From NCBI GenBank assembly GCA_025056965.1, contig JANWVF010000152.1, forward strand, positions 60,839 through 124,838: a stretch of DNA of 64,000 nt, in the 5' to 3' direction. The DNA is from Thermoflexales bacterium (lineage in GTDB: Bacteria; Chloroflexota; Anaerolineae; J036; Brachytrichaceae). The position numbers and the translations under genes are program-made. Of the stretch, positions 25,166-34,421 are shown piece by piece. Under the pieces are notes generated by a model. The model was not told where the DNA came from. It saw only the letters and a program-made list of their open reading frames with translations, and searched no databases. How positions within the stretch are numbered: position 1 is the first letter of the stretch; each line of letters begins with the position of its first letter.

Positions 25166-26644
25166 ATGTCGCAGCCCTCAACCTGTCTCTCGCCCGCTAC
25201 TATTAGAGACTTCGCTTCAGCCGTCGCATACATTCAGGCGCTGGATCGCGTAGATACGCCACAGCACACGTACACGTATGCCTTCCAACACGGCATCGCC
25301 CGTGCGCGCCATCTTCTGGCGCGACTCGGAGACGCGCCAAAAGCGACGCGACAATGCGTCCTGGTCGCCGGGTCGAAAGGGAAAGGGAGCACGGCGACGA
25401 TGCTCTCGGCCATGCTGAGCGCAGCCGGCTATCGCGTTGGACTGTTTACCGGCCCGCATCTTTATTCGCCTCTGGAGAGATTCATCCTGAGCCACCATGG
25501 CCGATCGGCGCCGATGCCCGAGGCGCAGTTCACCCGATATGCAGCGCAGGTCGCGCAGATCATCGAAACCTGGGATCGGCCTGAGCTTGGCCTGCCGACG
25601 CGCTTCGAGGCGTTTACGGCGATGGCTTACCACTGGTTCGAGGCACAAGCCGTGGACATCGCGGTCATGGAAATCGGTATCGGGGGGCGACACGACGCCG
25701 TCAACCTGGCCGAGCCGATCGTCTCGGTCATCACCAACATCAGCCTGGAACATACGCAGATGCTGGGCCGCACGCTGGCCGAGATCGCCCACGCCAAGGC
25801 CGGCGTGCTGCGCGCACAAGGCAGCGGGGTGATCGCGCCGCAGCAGGACGAGGCGAAGCGCGTCATCCTTGACGAGGCTCATCGGCTGGGCAGCGCCGAT
25901 AGGCTCTACTTCGCCGAGACGTGCTGTTCGGTGACGCGCGTCGGCATCCGCATCGGTGCGACCGCTGCCGAGAGCGGGCAATGGCTGCGCGTCCAGATGA
26001 GCGCGGAAAGTGACATCGTGCCCGTCGAGATGAGCGACGGTCACACGCCGCTATTCTGCCCCCTGCTGGGCCGCTATCAGCTCGAAAACGCGGCAACGGC
26101 AATCACGGCGGCGCATGCGCTGCGCGTCCACGGCTATCAGATTGGCGCGGCCGACCTGCGACGAGGCTTCGCCGATCTGCGCTGGCCGGGGCGATTCGAG
26201 GTGCTGCAAGGCGACCCACTCATCATCGCCGACGGTGCGCACACGCCATACTCGATGAATCAGCTTTGTGGCTCGCTGCAAGAGTATTTCCCGGGACGCC
26301 GCATCCATTTCATCATCGGCGCGCTGCGCGATAAGGACGTGCGCGGCATCATCCAGGAAGCCGCATCCGTCGCTGCCTCCCTTACGTTCACCAGCATGGA
26401 CACGCGCCGCGCCGTGCCGGCCGATCAGCTCCTCGCCATATGGCAAGCGCTGGATTCACCCCTCGGCCAACCGGCGGCCCATTCGCCCAAGAGCTCTTGC
26501 CGGGCATCCGCAATACCGGACGTCGGCGCAGCCATTCACCACGCGCAGGCATGCGCAGATCGCGATGATGTCATCTGTATCGCCGGATCGCTGTCGCTTG
26601 CGGCGCTTGCCAAAGAGGCGACTCGGCGACAATACGCCGCATGA
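25166..26644 (+). CDS. folC: Folylpolyglutamate synthase / dihydrofolate synthase
   Basis: A 492-residue Mur-ligase-type enzyme adding glutamate to folates (and possibly dihydropteroate). The P-loop is [20 protein letters not shown] near residue 68. The folate-binding loop [11 protein letters not shown], the metal/ATP motif [12 protein letters not shown] and [10 protein letters not shown] follow. The C-terminal domain has [20 protein letters not shown]. The stop codon overlaps the galT start (ATGA at 26641-26644), so the two are translationally coupled although their pathways differ. Confidence 0.94.
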   Translation: MSQPSTCLSPATIRDFASAVAYIQALDRVDTPQHTYTYAFQHGIARARHLLARLGDAPKATRQCVLVAGSKGKGSTATMLSAMLSAAGYRVGLFTGPHLYSPLERFILSHHGRSAPMPEAQFTRYAAQVAQIIETWDRPELGLPTRFEAFTAMAYHWFEAQAVDIAVMEIGIGGRHDAVNLAEPIVSVITNISLEHTQMLGRTLAEIAHAKAGVLRAQGSGVIAPQQDEAKRVILDEAHRLGSADRLYFAETCCSVTRVGIRIGATAAESGQWLRVQMSAESDIVPVEMSDGHTPLFCPLLGRYQLENAATAITAAHALRVHGYQIGAADLRRGFADLRWPGRFEVLQGDPLIIADGAHTPYSMNQLCGSLQEYFPGRRIHFIIGALRDKDVRGIIQEAASVAASLTFTSMDTRRAVPADQLLAIWQALDSPLGQPAAHSPKSSCRASAIPDVGAAIHHAQACADRDDVICIAGSLSLAALAKEATRRQYAA

Positions 26645-27717
26645 ACCTATCACTGCCGCATCGCCGTTACAACCCACTCACCGATGAGTGGGTACTGGTC
26701 TCACCCCAGCGCGCAGCGCGCCCGTGGTTGGGGGCAGTGGAGAAGGTGCCGCAGGCGCGCCGACCCGCATACGATCCGGCGTGCTACTTGTGCCCGGGCA
26801 ACACCCGCGCCGGCGGTGCAGTCAACCCACCCTACACCGGCGTCTTCGTGTTCGACAACGACTTCCCTGCTCTGCTGCAACCCGAGCATCCACCGTCCGG
26901 CGTTGAGGATCAGTCGCCACCTGAATCATCGCCATCCGGCATCCTCAAAGCCGAACCGGAAACCGGCGTCTGCCGCGTCATCTGCTTTTCGCCGCGCCAC
27001 GACCTCACGCTAGCTGAGCTAACAACAGCGCAGATTCGCCGAGTGGTGGATGTGTGGGTGGCGCAGTGCGAAGAATTGGGCGCGCGCGATGACATCGCCT
27101 ACATCCAGCTATTCGAGAACAAAGGCGAGATGATGGGCGCCAGTAACCCACACCCGCACGGCCAACTGTGGGCCACACGGCACATTCCGACAGAAATTGC
27201 CAAGGAGACGCGCGGCCAACTGAACTACTTGGCAAGTCGGCACAGCCACGCCCCCTTGCTCCTCGATTACCTGCAGATTGAGCGCCAAACAGGCCAGCGC
27301 ATCATCTTCGAGAACGCGCACTTCGTCTGTCTCGTCCCGTTTTGGGCAATCTGGCCGTTCGAGACGATGATCGTGCCCAAGCGCCACATCCGCCGGATCG
27401 TCGAGCTCACCGAGTCGGAGCGCGACGGACTGGCCGACGCGCTCAAGCGCATGACCACACGCTACGACAACTTGTTCGAGGTGGTGTTCCCCTACACCAT
27501 GGGCGTGCACCAAGCACCTTACGACGGCCAGCCGCACGAGGAATGGCAGATGCACCTACATTTCTACCCGCCGCTGTTGCGCAGCGCCACGGTGCGCAAG
27601 TTCATGGTCGGCTATGAGATGCTGGCGCAGCCGCAGCGCGACCTCACGCCCGAACAGGCTGCCGAGCGCCTGCGCGGGCTGAGTGAGGTGCGCTTTGCAT
27701 ACTCAGCGCCGGCATAG
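26641..27717 (+). CDS. galT: Galactose-1-phosphate uridylyltransferase
   Basis: A 358-residue Leloir-pathway enzyme exchanging UMP between UDP-glucose and galactose-1-phosphate. The N-terminal [20 protein letters not shown], the zinc-site cysteines in CYLCPGN and the catalytic motif [11 protein letters not shown] (nucleophilic His in HPHGQ) are clear. The C-terminal half has [15 protein letters not shown]. It starts within the folC stop codon. A separate epimerase-like gene is at 60673-61629. The next gene starts at the base after its stop. Confidence 0.95.
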   Translation: MNLSLPHRRYNPLTDEWVLVSPQRAARPWLGAVEKVPQARRPAYDPACYLCPGNTRAGGAVNPPYTGVFVFDNDFPALLQPEHPPSGVEDQSPPESSPSGILKAEPETGVCRVICFSPRHDLTLAELTTAQIRRVVDVWVAQCEELGARDDIAYIQLFENKGEMMGASNPHPHGQLWATRHIPTEIAKETRGQLNYLASRHSHAPLLLDYLQIERQTGQRIIFENAHFVCLVPFWAIWPFETMIVPKRHIRRIVELTESERDGLADALKRMTTRYDNLFEVVFPYTMGVHQAPYDGQPHEEWQMHLHFYPPLLRSATVRKFMVGYEMLAQPQRDLTPEQAAERLRGLSEVRFAYSAPA

Positions 27718-29070
27718 ATGGATCCACGCTGGTCTAAGATAAATGCCGTGGCTGAACTCGTGATCCCAGAAGATGGGATGTCCATCACGCGCGACACCGT
27801 GCTGCGGCCGGGCGTATACCATCTGCCTAACGGGCTGTCCATCGCCAAGGATGGCGTAACTTTGGACGGCAACGGCGCGCTGATCATCGGTGACGACTTC
27901 AAAGGGCGCGGGGTAAGCATTGACCGACGCGTGAGCGTGACGGTGAAGAACCTGCGCGTCGCGCGCTTCTACCACGGCATCTGGGTCAACGCCAGCGCGA
28001 ACGTGCAAATCTCGAACAACCAGGTGACCCATACGCATGAGCTGCCGTCGCCGGACACCTTCTTGGACGTGTGGCTGCCGCGTGAACAGGCATATGGCGG
28101 CGGCATCTTCCTGTCGGGGGTCATAGATTCCTTCGTGATCGGCAATGACGCGCGCCACCAGCAGAACGGCATCATGCTATACGGCTGCAACCGCGTCGAG
28201 ATCTCGAACAACGACGCTTCGTACAACAGCGGCTACGGCATCTTGCTCTTCGAGTCATCCGAAAACATCGTAGAAAATAACACGGCGGATTTCTGCTGCA
28301 GGGTGTATGCCGCCGACGCAAGCGGCGAGCGCTATCACAACGGCGCCGATGCCGCCGCGTTAGTGATCATGTGCAGCTCGTCCAAGAACATCATCCGCAA
28401 CAACCGCTTGCGCAGCAGCGGCGACGGCGTGTTCCTCGGCGGCTTTCACCGCGACCAAATCAAGGTACCTTGCAACGACAATCTGTTCGAGAACAACGAC
28501 GGCAGCTTTAGCCCAAATATCGCTTTCGAGGCAACGTTCTCGCGCCGCAACATCTTCCGCAGCAACCGCGCCGACAACTGCGCCTATGGCTTCTGGCTGG
28601 GCTGGTCGAGCGAGACCACGGTGGAGGGCAACTCGATCAAGCACAACCGCATCGCCGGCGTGGCCATTGAGCATGGTCACCGCAACACTATCGTCGGCAA
28701 TGCGTTTGAGCGCAACGGTGTGGGCGTGCAGCTGTGGGTCAACGCAGACGCGCAGCGCCGCACACACCTGTTCCGTGAGTTCTACCCCGAATGCGCCGAT
28801 AGCTACGAGACCCACATCGTCGGCAATACCTTCGTCCACAACGACCTGGCCATCCACGCCTGGACCGAGCGCGACGCGCACTACGGCGGGCCGCGCTGCC
28901 GCCAGTTCAACATTCATGGCAACCGACTACACGACAACCGAGTAGGCGTGCTGTTCGAGCGCGTCCGCGATAGCCTCATCCGCGAGAACGTCATCCGCGC
29001 CAACCTAGAAGCGGGCATTAAGCTCGTCGGCTGCCGAGACGTCAACGTCGAAGGGAATGAGATGGACTGA
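27718..29070 (+). CDS. Right-handed parallel beta-helix (NosD-like) protein
   Basis: A 450-residue protein of repeated short beta-strands, with about 15 coils of the form N-x-I-x-x-N (for example GCNRVEISNNDASYNSGYGI and RNIFRSNRADNCAYGFWLGW). This pattern marks parallel beta-helix proteins of the NosD/pectate-lyase/C5-epimerase type. Most members bind or cleave polysaccharide, and its closeness to galT fits a carbohydrate role. There is no signal peptide, so it would act in the cytoplasm unless exported differently. The ATG abuts the galT stop with no gap. Confidence 0.85.
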   Translation: MDPRWSKINAVAELVIPEDGMSITRDTVLRPGVYHLPNGLSIAKDGVTLDGNGALIIGDDFKGRGVSIDRRVSVTVKNLRVARFYHGIWVNASANVQISNNQVTHTHELPSPDTFLDVWLPREQAYGGGIFLSGVIDSFVIGNDARHQQNGIMLYGCNRVEISNNDASYNSGYGILLFESSENIVENNTADFCCRVYAADASGERYHNGADAAALVIMCSSSKNIIRNNRLRSSGDGVFLGGFHRDQIKVPCNDNLFENNDGSFSPNIAFEATFSRRNIFRSNRADNCAYGFWLGWSSETTVEGNSIKHNRIAGVAIEHGHRNTIVGNAFERNGVGVQLWVNADAQRRTHLFREFYPECADSYETHIVGNTFVHNDLAIHAWTERDAHYGGPRCRQFNIHGNRLHDNRVGVLFERVRDSLIRENVIRANLEAGIKLVGCRDVNVEGNEMD

Positions 29071-29114
29071 TCCGCACAGGCGCAGGCAGTGCGGGAGAGA
29101 GACAAACACGCTGC

Positions 29115-29861
29115 TTAGGCGATCAGACGCTCGCGCAGCGCGCGCAGGTCGTCCGGCGATAGGCCGGCGCTCAGCAGATACGCCTGCGTGCCGCCGTAGC
29201 GTTCATCCACATAGCAGAGCGCGAACTGGGCATACTCCGGCGCGGTGCGCATCAGGCTGAGGGCAAAAGCGCGTTGTGCCTCGTCGAGCGGCGCCAACCA
29301 TTGTTCGATGCGCGGGCGCAGCCAGGCTTCGCTCACCGCGTAGTCCTCCAAGATCTCCTCGCGCGCCACGCCGAGCAGATCGAGCAACAACGCCGAGACG
29401 ATGCCGGTGCGATCCTTGCCTGCCGTGCAGTGCACGACGACCGCGCCGGGCGTGGCCCGCGCAATGGCCTGCAAGACGGCGGCGATCGCCTCGCTGCGCC
29501 GGTCGAGCACGTAGGCATGCCATTCGTCGCGCGAGCGGGCGAATAGGATGTCCTCTTCGGTCTGGTTGCCCTCGTCGAGCAGTGGGATGTGGTGGATCGC
29601 CACCCGGTCGCGCGCAGAGTCCAGCGTCGCAGCCAGATGGGGATAGCGCGCCACCTCCGCGGGATAGCGCAGGTCAATGACCGTGCCGACGCCGTAATCC
29701 AGCATGGCGCGGACGCCTGCCTCGGTCAAGTTGCCAGGATTATCCATGCGCACGAGCGCGCCTCGGCGCGTGAACCGACCGTCGCGCGTGCGCAGCCCGC
29801 CTAGGTCGCGCGCGTTCAAGCAGCCCTCCCAATGCAGCCGCCGCATTGTGGCGTCCATCAT
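29115..29861 (-). CDS. Tyrosine/dual-specificity phosphatase-like protein (Tyr_phosphatase3)
   Basis: A 248-residue protein with the P-loop VVHCTAGKDRTGIVSALLL near residue 145; its Cys and Arg would form the phosphocysteine intermediate. The N-terminus NARDLGGLRTRDGRFTRRGA is typical of the Tyr_phosphatase3 (IphP-like) group, whose members dephosphorylate phosphotyrosine or phosphoinositides. It may start at 29861 or at the next codon (29858, also Met). TAGAAT ends 7 nt before 29861. It converges with the beta-helix gene and is not part of a visible operon. Confidence 0.9.
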   Translation of the reverse strand: MMDATMRRLHWEGCLNARDLGGLRTRDGRFTRRGALVRMDNPGNLTEAGVRAMLDYGVGTVIDLRYPAEVARYPHLAATLDSARDRVAIHHIPLLDEGNQTEEDILFARSRDEWHAYVLDRRSEAIAAVLQAIARATPGAVVVHCTAGKDRTGIVSALLLDLLGVAREEILEDYAVSEAWLRPRIEQWLAPLDEAQRAFALSLMRTAPEYAQFALCYVDERYGGTQAYLLSAGLSPDDLRALRERLIA

Positions 29862-29868
29862 GCGCGTG

Positions 29869-29874
29869 ATTCTA
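29869..29874 (-). promoter_or_regulatory. Candidate -10 box of the phosphatase gene
   Basis: TAGAAT on the minus strand, 7 nt before the ATG at 29861. Confidence 0.45.
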
Positions 29875-29902
29875 CGTGGGGCAACGTTAAGGTCCGCATC
29901 AT

Positions 29903-30841
29903 TTAGGTCTCATAGGAACTTGCCGAACGGAGCACGCGCACGGCGCCGCCGACAGACGCAGCATGTGCTACTTCCTGTCGAAACCAGACGTCCTGGGCGC
30001 GAATAAAGCGGCGCGTGGCTCGCTTGATCTCGGTAATCGCTTGATCAAGCGTCATCCGCCCCATCACTACTAGCGCCATTTCGCGATAGCCAAGGGCGGA
30101 CATAGAGGGCAGGCGCAACGCCGCGTCGGCATCCCAGCCGCGCTGGCCGAGGAAATCGAGTAACGCCTCGGTTTCGGCGAGCCAGCCTTGCTCGATCATG
30201 CGCATCAGGCGCGCGTCGGCTTGAGCGTAGAGCCACTCGCGAGGTGGGTTCAGGTAGATCAACTCGGCGCGCCAAGCCGGCGGTGCGCTTCGCTGCAGCT
30301 CGCTCCACCGCCGGCCAGAGACCTCCATGACTTCGAGCGCGCGCACCACCCGCCGCACGTTGCGCGGATCAATCGTCCGCGCCGCGTCGGGATCGCGCGC
30401 CGCTAACTCGGCAAACAGCGCAGCCTGTCCGTGTTCCCGAGCATAGCGTTGCCATTTCTCCCGCGTCGCGTCGTGAGGTGGTACGGGCGGCACCTGCCAA
30501 CCGCGCAACAGGGCACGAACGTATTGGCCGGTGCCGCCGACCAGCAGCGGCGTCTTGCCACGCGCCAGGATGTCCGCGATTGCGGCCTCCGCCAGCTGGA
30601 CGTATTCGCCTAGGGAGAAGCGCTCATCAGCATCGCGCAGATCAATCACATGGTGGCGAACCCGGCGCTGCTCGTCTGGCGTCGGCTTGTTCGTGCCGAT
30701 GTCCATCCGGCGGTAGATGTGGCGAGAATCGGCCGAGACAATCTCCCCGTCTACTTGCGAAGCGAGCGGGATGGCGTAGGCCGATTTGCCGGCCGCCGTC
30801 GGCCCAATCACGGCGATCAACTTGGGCGCTGCAGAAGTCAT
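29903..30841 (-). CDS. miaA: tRNA dimethylallyltransferase
   Basis: A 312-residue enzyme that attaches dimethylallyl to A37 of tRNAs reading UNN codons. The P-loop is VIGPTAAGKSAYAIPLA at the N-terminus, followed by VSADSRHIYRRMDIGTNKP and LVGGTGQYVRALL. TACGAT lies 9 nt before the ATG. It has normal family length and no obvious oddity. Confidence 0.96.
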   Translation of the reverse strand: MTSAAPKLIAVIGPTAAGKSAYAIPLASQVDGEIVSADSRHIYRRMDIGTNKPTPDEQRRVRHHVIDLRDADERFSLGEYVQLAEAAIADILARGKTPLLVGGTGQYVRALLRGWQVPPVPPHDATREKWQRYAREHGQAALFAELAARDPDAARTIDPRNVRRVVRALEVMEVSGRRWSELQRSAPPAWRAELIYLNPPREWLYAQADARLMRMIEQGWLAETEALLDFLGQRGWDADAALRLPSMSALGYREMALVVMGRMTLDQAITEIKRATRRFIRAQDVWFRQEVAHAASVGGAVRVLRSASSYET

Positions 30842-30850
30842 TCACGGAAG

Positions 30851-30856
30851 ATCGTA
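30851..30856 (-). promoter_or_regulatory. Candidate -10 box of miaA
   Basis: TACGAT on the minus strand, 9 nt before the ATG at 30841. Confidence 0.35.
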
Positions 30857-30905
30857 TAGCGCGGCGCAGATGGCTGCGCGCAGGGAACAACTCGTCTGCC
30901 ACCGA

Positions 30906-30940
30906 AAAATAGAACCAGGGCCTGCTTCGGCCCCGGTTCT
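30906..30940 (-). terminator. Rho-independent terminator of the PPDK gene
   Basis: On the minus strand AGAACCGGGGCC - 6-nt loop - GGCCCTGGTTCT (12 bp, one mismatch) is followed at once by ATTTTTC. It lies 14 nt past the PPDK stop and is the clearest intrinsic terminator in the window. Confidence 0.8.
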
Positions 30941-30953
30941 CGGCTTTGGTCGC

Positions 30954-33812
30954 TCACTTGACCGCGATGCCTAGCGCTGCATGTGCCGCGGCCAGACGCG
31001 CAACCGGCACGCGGAACGGCGAGCAGCTCACGTAGTTCAGGCCGGCTTCGTAGCAGAAGGCTATTGAGCGAGGATCGCCGCCGTGTTCGCCGCAGATGCC
31101 GACTTCGAGCGTCGGGCGCGTGGCGCGGCCTTTTTGAACGGCCATCTTGATCAGTTGACCAACGCCGTCGCGGTCGAGGGTTTGGAAGGGATTGTCGGGC
31201 AAGATGCCCTCTTCGACATACTTGAGCAGGAAGCCGCGCTCGGCGTCGTCGCGCGAGTAGCCGTAGGTCATTTGGGTCAGGTCATTCGTGCCGAAGGAGA
31301 AGAACTCGGCCATGCTAGCAATCTCATCGGCAGTGACGGCCGCGCGAGGGATCTCGATCATCGTGCCGAACTTGTACTTCACCTTCACGCCTTTCTCTTC
31401 CATCACGGCCTTGGCTACATTCTCCAGCTCCGGCTGCACACGCTTCAGCTCGTTCACGTGACCAGTGAGCGGGATCATCACCTCGGGTATCGGCTCGTAG
31501 CCTTCCTTCTTCACGTCGCAGGCCGCCTCGAAGATGGCGCGCACCTGCATAGCGATCAGGCCGGGAACCATGATGCCCAGGCGAATGCCGCGCAGGCCCA
31601 TCATTGGGTTTTGCTCATGCATGGCGCTCACCGCGTTGAGCAACGCCAGCTTCTTCTGGTAGTCAGCGTATTCCTCCTCGCCCAACGCATCGTAGTGGCG
31701 CTTAGTTTCATAGCGCGTCACCTCGCGGATCAGCTCCTCCTGCGAGGGCAGGAATTCATGCAGCGGCGGATCAATCAGGCGGATGATCACAGGCAAGCCG
31801 GTCATCACCTTGAACAGGCCGGTGAAGTCACTGCGCTGGAAGGGCAGCAGTTCATCCAAGGCGCGCTGGCGCTCTTCGTCGTTATCCGCCAGGATCATGC
31901 GCTGCACGATCGGCAGGCGCTCCTCCTCGAAGAACATATGCTCGGTGCGACACAGGCCAATACCCTTGGCGCCGTAGTCGCGGGCGCGCTGTGCATCCTT
32001 CGGATAGTCGGCGTTGGCCCACACTTGCAGGCCGCGGCGCGGCTTGCCGTCCTCCGTCTTGCGCGTGTTTTGCGCGCTGATCTCGTCGGCCCATTTCAAC
32101 AGGGTGACCAGATCGCTCTGCTCCTCGAAGGACGGATGCACCATCGGCAGCTGCCCGACATACGCTTCACCCCTGCCGCCGTCAATCGAGACCCAGTCGC
32201 CCTGGCGCAAGACATGCCCATTGCTGGTCACGGTGCGGTCGCTCAGGTTGATTTGCAAGGCGTCCGCGCCGCACACGGCCGGGATGCCGAACTGGCGGGC
32301 CACAACGGCCGCGTGTGAGGTGGCGCCGCCGCGCGCAGTGAGGATGCCCTTGGCCGCGACCATGCCATGCACGTCATCCGGCTTGGTCTCTGGGCGGATG
32401 AGGATGACGGCCTTGCCTTCTTTGCCCCATTGCTCGGCCAGGTCGGCATCGAAGGCGAGCATGCCGCTGGCTGCTCCGGGCGAAGCATTCACGCCGGTCG
32501 CCAGCAGCCGACCCTCATTCTTCGCGTCTTTCACGGCCTGCTCGTCGAACTGTGGGTGCAACAAGAAGTCCACATCGGCGGGTGTGACGCGGCGCACCGC
32601 TTCTTCCTTCGTGATCAGCTTCTCCTTGGCCATGTCCACCGCGATCTTGATGGCGGCCTTGGCCGTGCGCTTGCCGTTGCGCGTCTGCAGCATGTAAAGC
32701 TTGCCCTGCTCGATGGTGAACTCGACGTCCTGCATGTTCTTGTAGTGCTTCTCCAGCAGGTTGCAGATGCGCACGAACTCCTTGTAGGTCTTGGGCATCT
32801 CCTTGGCCATCTCCTCGATGGGCTTAGGGGTGCGGATGCCGGCCACCACATCTTCGCCTTGGGCGTTGACGAGGTACTCGCCGAACAAGCGCTTTTCGCC
32901 GGTGGACGGATCTCGCGTGAAGGCGACGCCGGTGGCGCTATCCTCACCCATGTTGCCGAAGATCATGGTGACGACGTTGACCGCCGTCGGCAACGTGCTC
33001 TTCCAGCCCATCTGCTTGGCATAGGTGCGCGCCTTGTGGCCGGTGGCGCTGCGGAAGACGGCCATAGCACACTCTTTGAGCTGCTCGTACACGTCCTGCG
33101 GGAACTCGCGGCCAGTCTCGTCCTTGATCACCTGCTTGAAGATGGCGACCAGTTCCTTGAGGTCCTCAGTCGTCAGGTCGGTGTCGAGCTTATAGCCGCG
33201 CTCGTGCTTCATGCGCTCCATCGGCTCGTCGAACTTTTCGTCGGGGATGCCGAGCACCGTGCTGCCGAACATCATCAGCAAGCGCCGATAGCTATCCCAG
33301 GCGAAGCGCGCGTTGCCGGTAGCGGCGATCATCTCCTCGACCGTCTGATCGTTCAGCCCAACGTTGAGCACGGTCTCCATCATGCCGGGCATGGACTCGC
33401 GCGCGCCGGAACGCACCGACACCAGCAGTGGCCGCACGCCTTTTACGCCGCCGCCGAACTTCTTGCCGGTCTGCTTCTCCACCACCTTCATCGCCGCCAG
33501 GGCCTGATCCCAGGCTTCCTTGGGAATCTTGTTGCCGGCCTTGACGAACTCATTACACACCTCGGTGCTGATGGTGAAACCAGGTGGCACCGGCAAGCCA
33601 GCGCGCGTCATGTCGAACAGGCCGGCGCCTTTGCCGCCCAGTAATTCGCGGATCTCCGGCCAGGTCTTGGCGACTTTGCTTACGCCTTTTTCATCGTTAA
33701 ACAGGAAGACCCACTGCCTCTTCGCGAGGCCGTTGCTGCTGGCAGCGGATTTGCCTGCAGCGCTCGGCCGTCGCGTAGTCGTTGATCTACTGGTTGAGAC
33801 TTTCACTGCCAT
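30954..33812 (-). CDS. ppdK: Pyruvate, phosphate dikinase
   Basis: A 952-residue enzyme interconverting pyruvate, ATP and Pi with PEP, AMP and PPi. An N-terminal extension of about 30 Ser/Thr/Arg-rich residues precedes the ATP-grasp domain (GGKGAGLFDMTRAGLPVPPGF). The phosphohistidine motif is GGATSHAAVVARQFGIPAV near residue 485. The C-terminal TIM barrel ends with the signature CGEHGGDP and YVSCSPFRVPVARL. AGGAG precedes the ATG by about 10 nt. It is usually a glycolysis/gluconeogenesis switch in anaerobes and thermophiles. Confidence 0.97.
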   Translation of the reverse strand: MAVKVSTSRSTTTRRPSAAGKSAASSNGLAKRQWVFLFNDEKGVSKVAKTWPEIRELLGGKGAGLFDMTRAGLPVPPGFTISTEVCNEFVKAGNKIPKEAWDQALAAMKVVEKQTGKKFGGGVKGVRPLLVSVRSGARESMPGMMETVLNVGLNDQTVEEMIAATGNARFAWDSYRRLLMMFGSTVLGIPDEKFDEPMERMKHERGYKLDTDLTTEDLKELVAIFKQVIKDETGREFPQDVYEQLKECAMAVFRSATGHKARTYAKQMGWKSTLPTAVNVVTMIFGNMGEDSATGVAFTRDPSTGEKRLFGEYLVNAQGEDVVAGIRTPKPIEEMAKEMPKTYKEFVRICNLLEKHYKNMQDVEFTIEQGKLYMLQTRNGKRTAKAAIKIAVDMAKEKLITKEEAVRRVTPADVDFLLHPQFDEQAVKDAKNEGRLLATGVNASPGAASGMLAFDADLAEQWGKEGKAVILIRPETKPDDVHGMVAAKGILTARGGATSHAAVVARQFGIPAVCGADALQINLSDRTVTSNGHVLRQGDWVSIDGGRGEAYVGQLPMVHPSFEEQSDLVTLLKWADEISAQNTRKTEDGKPRRGLQVWANADYPKDAQRARDYGAKGIGLCRTEHMFFEEERLPIVQRMILADNDEERQRALDELLPFQRSDFTGLFKVMTGLPVIIRLIDPPLHEFLPSQEELIREVTRYETKRHYDALGEEEYADYQKKLALLNAVSAMHEQNPMMGLRGIRLGIMVPGLIAMQVRAIFEAACDVKKEGYEPIPEVMIPLTGHVNELKRVQPELENVAKAVMEEKGVKVKYKFGTMIEIPRAAVTADEIASMAEFFSFGTNDLTQMTYGYSRDDAERGFLLKYVEEGILPDNPFQTLDRDGVGQLIKMAVQKGRATRPTLEVGICGEHGGDPRSIAFCYEAGLNYVSCSPFRVPVARLAAAHAALGIAVK

Positions 33813-33970
33813 TTGGAAGGTTTCTCCTGAATCACTGATCTAATGCTCCACTCGAGCTGCGCAACGAGTCACAGCCGGGTTGTTTCGCCATGCTGCGATG
33901 GCGCAGCTAAATTGCCACTATCTGATTCTACTTTCGACAGGATTACTCGACCAGCGCGAGAGGGCCGGCA

Positions 33971-34378
33971 TCAAGCACCCTCAGATGACGCCTGCGGCGC
34001 TGCGCCGTCCGCAGCCTGCGGCGATGGGTCGCTCCTCGCCGAGCTTTGACCGCGTTCCGCCCCGGCAGCTGAGTCCTCACCCCATACCTCGGCAAACATG
34101 AGCGAAACGATATCGCGGGCAAACGCCATGAGATCGGCGCCGGCGGCGCGCCCCTGAGCCGAGTTCAGCGCATAGTTGAGCGCGGCCATATCGGCGAAGT
34201 AGACCTCATGAATGAGGTAGTAAGGCGGCTCACCGCGCGGCGCGCCTATTGCGCGCGCTACTGATGTGCGCACGACGCCGGGCATGGCCGCGATCAAGGG
34301 TACGTGACGATGCGAGAAGTGTTCTTCAAACGCTTCGACGTTCGCCGGCCTGCGGAAGAAAATGATGAGCTTGATCAT
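33971..34378 (-). CDS. EthD/YciI-like dimeric alpha-beta barrel protein
   Basis: A 135-residue protein. Residues 1-100 fit the EthD family (MIKLIIFFRRPANVEAFEEHF, HVPLIAAMPGVVRTSVARAI, YLIHEVYFADMAALNYAL). These small ferredoxin-like barrels bind or degrade small organic molecules; EthD itself accompanies an ether-degrading P450. The last 30 residues are low-complexity (Ala, Gly, Glu, Ser) and may be disordered. No P450 or other oxygenase is nearby, so the function is open. Confidence 0.78.
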   Translation of the reverse strand: MIKLIIFFRRPANVEAFEEHFSHRHVPLIAAMPGVVRTSVARAIGAPRGEPPYYLIHEVYFADMAALNYALNSAQGRAAGADLMAFARDIVSLMFAEVWGEDSAAGAERGQSSARSDPSPQAADGAAPQASSEGA

Positions 34379-34421
34379 TTGCTGACGCGCGTATAGTGTA
34401 ATCCGGCGCAGCGGACGTGGC

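Noticed and set aside
31083..33644. Long plus-strand open frames opposite the PPDK gene
   Set aside because: They are antisense shadows of a clear enzyme gene; their composition (His/Leu/Ala-rich) is an artefact of codon bias.
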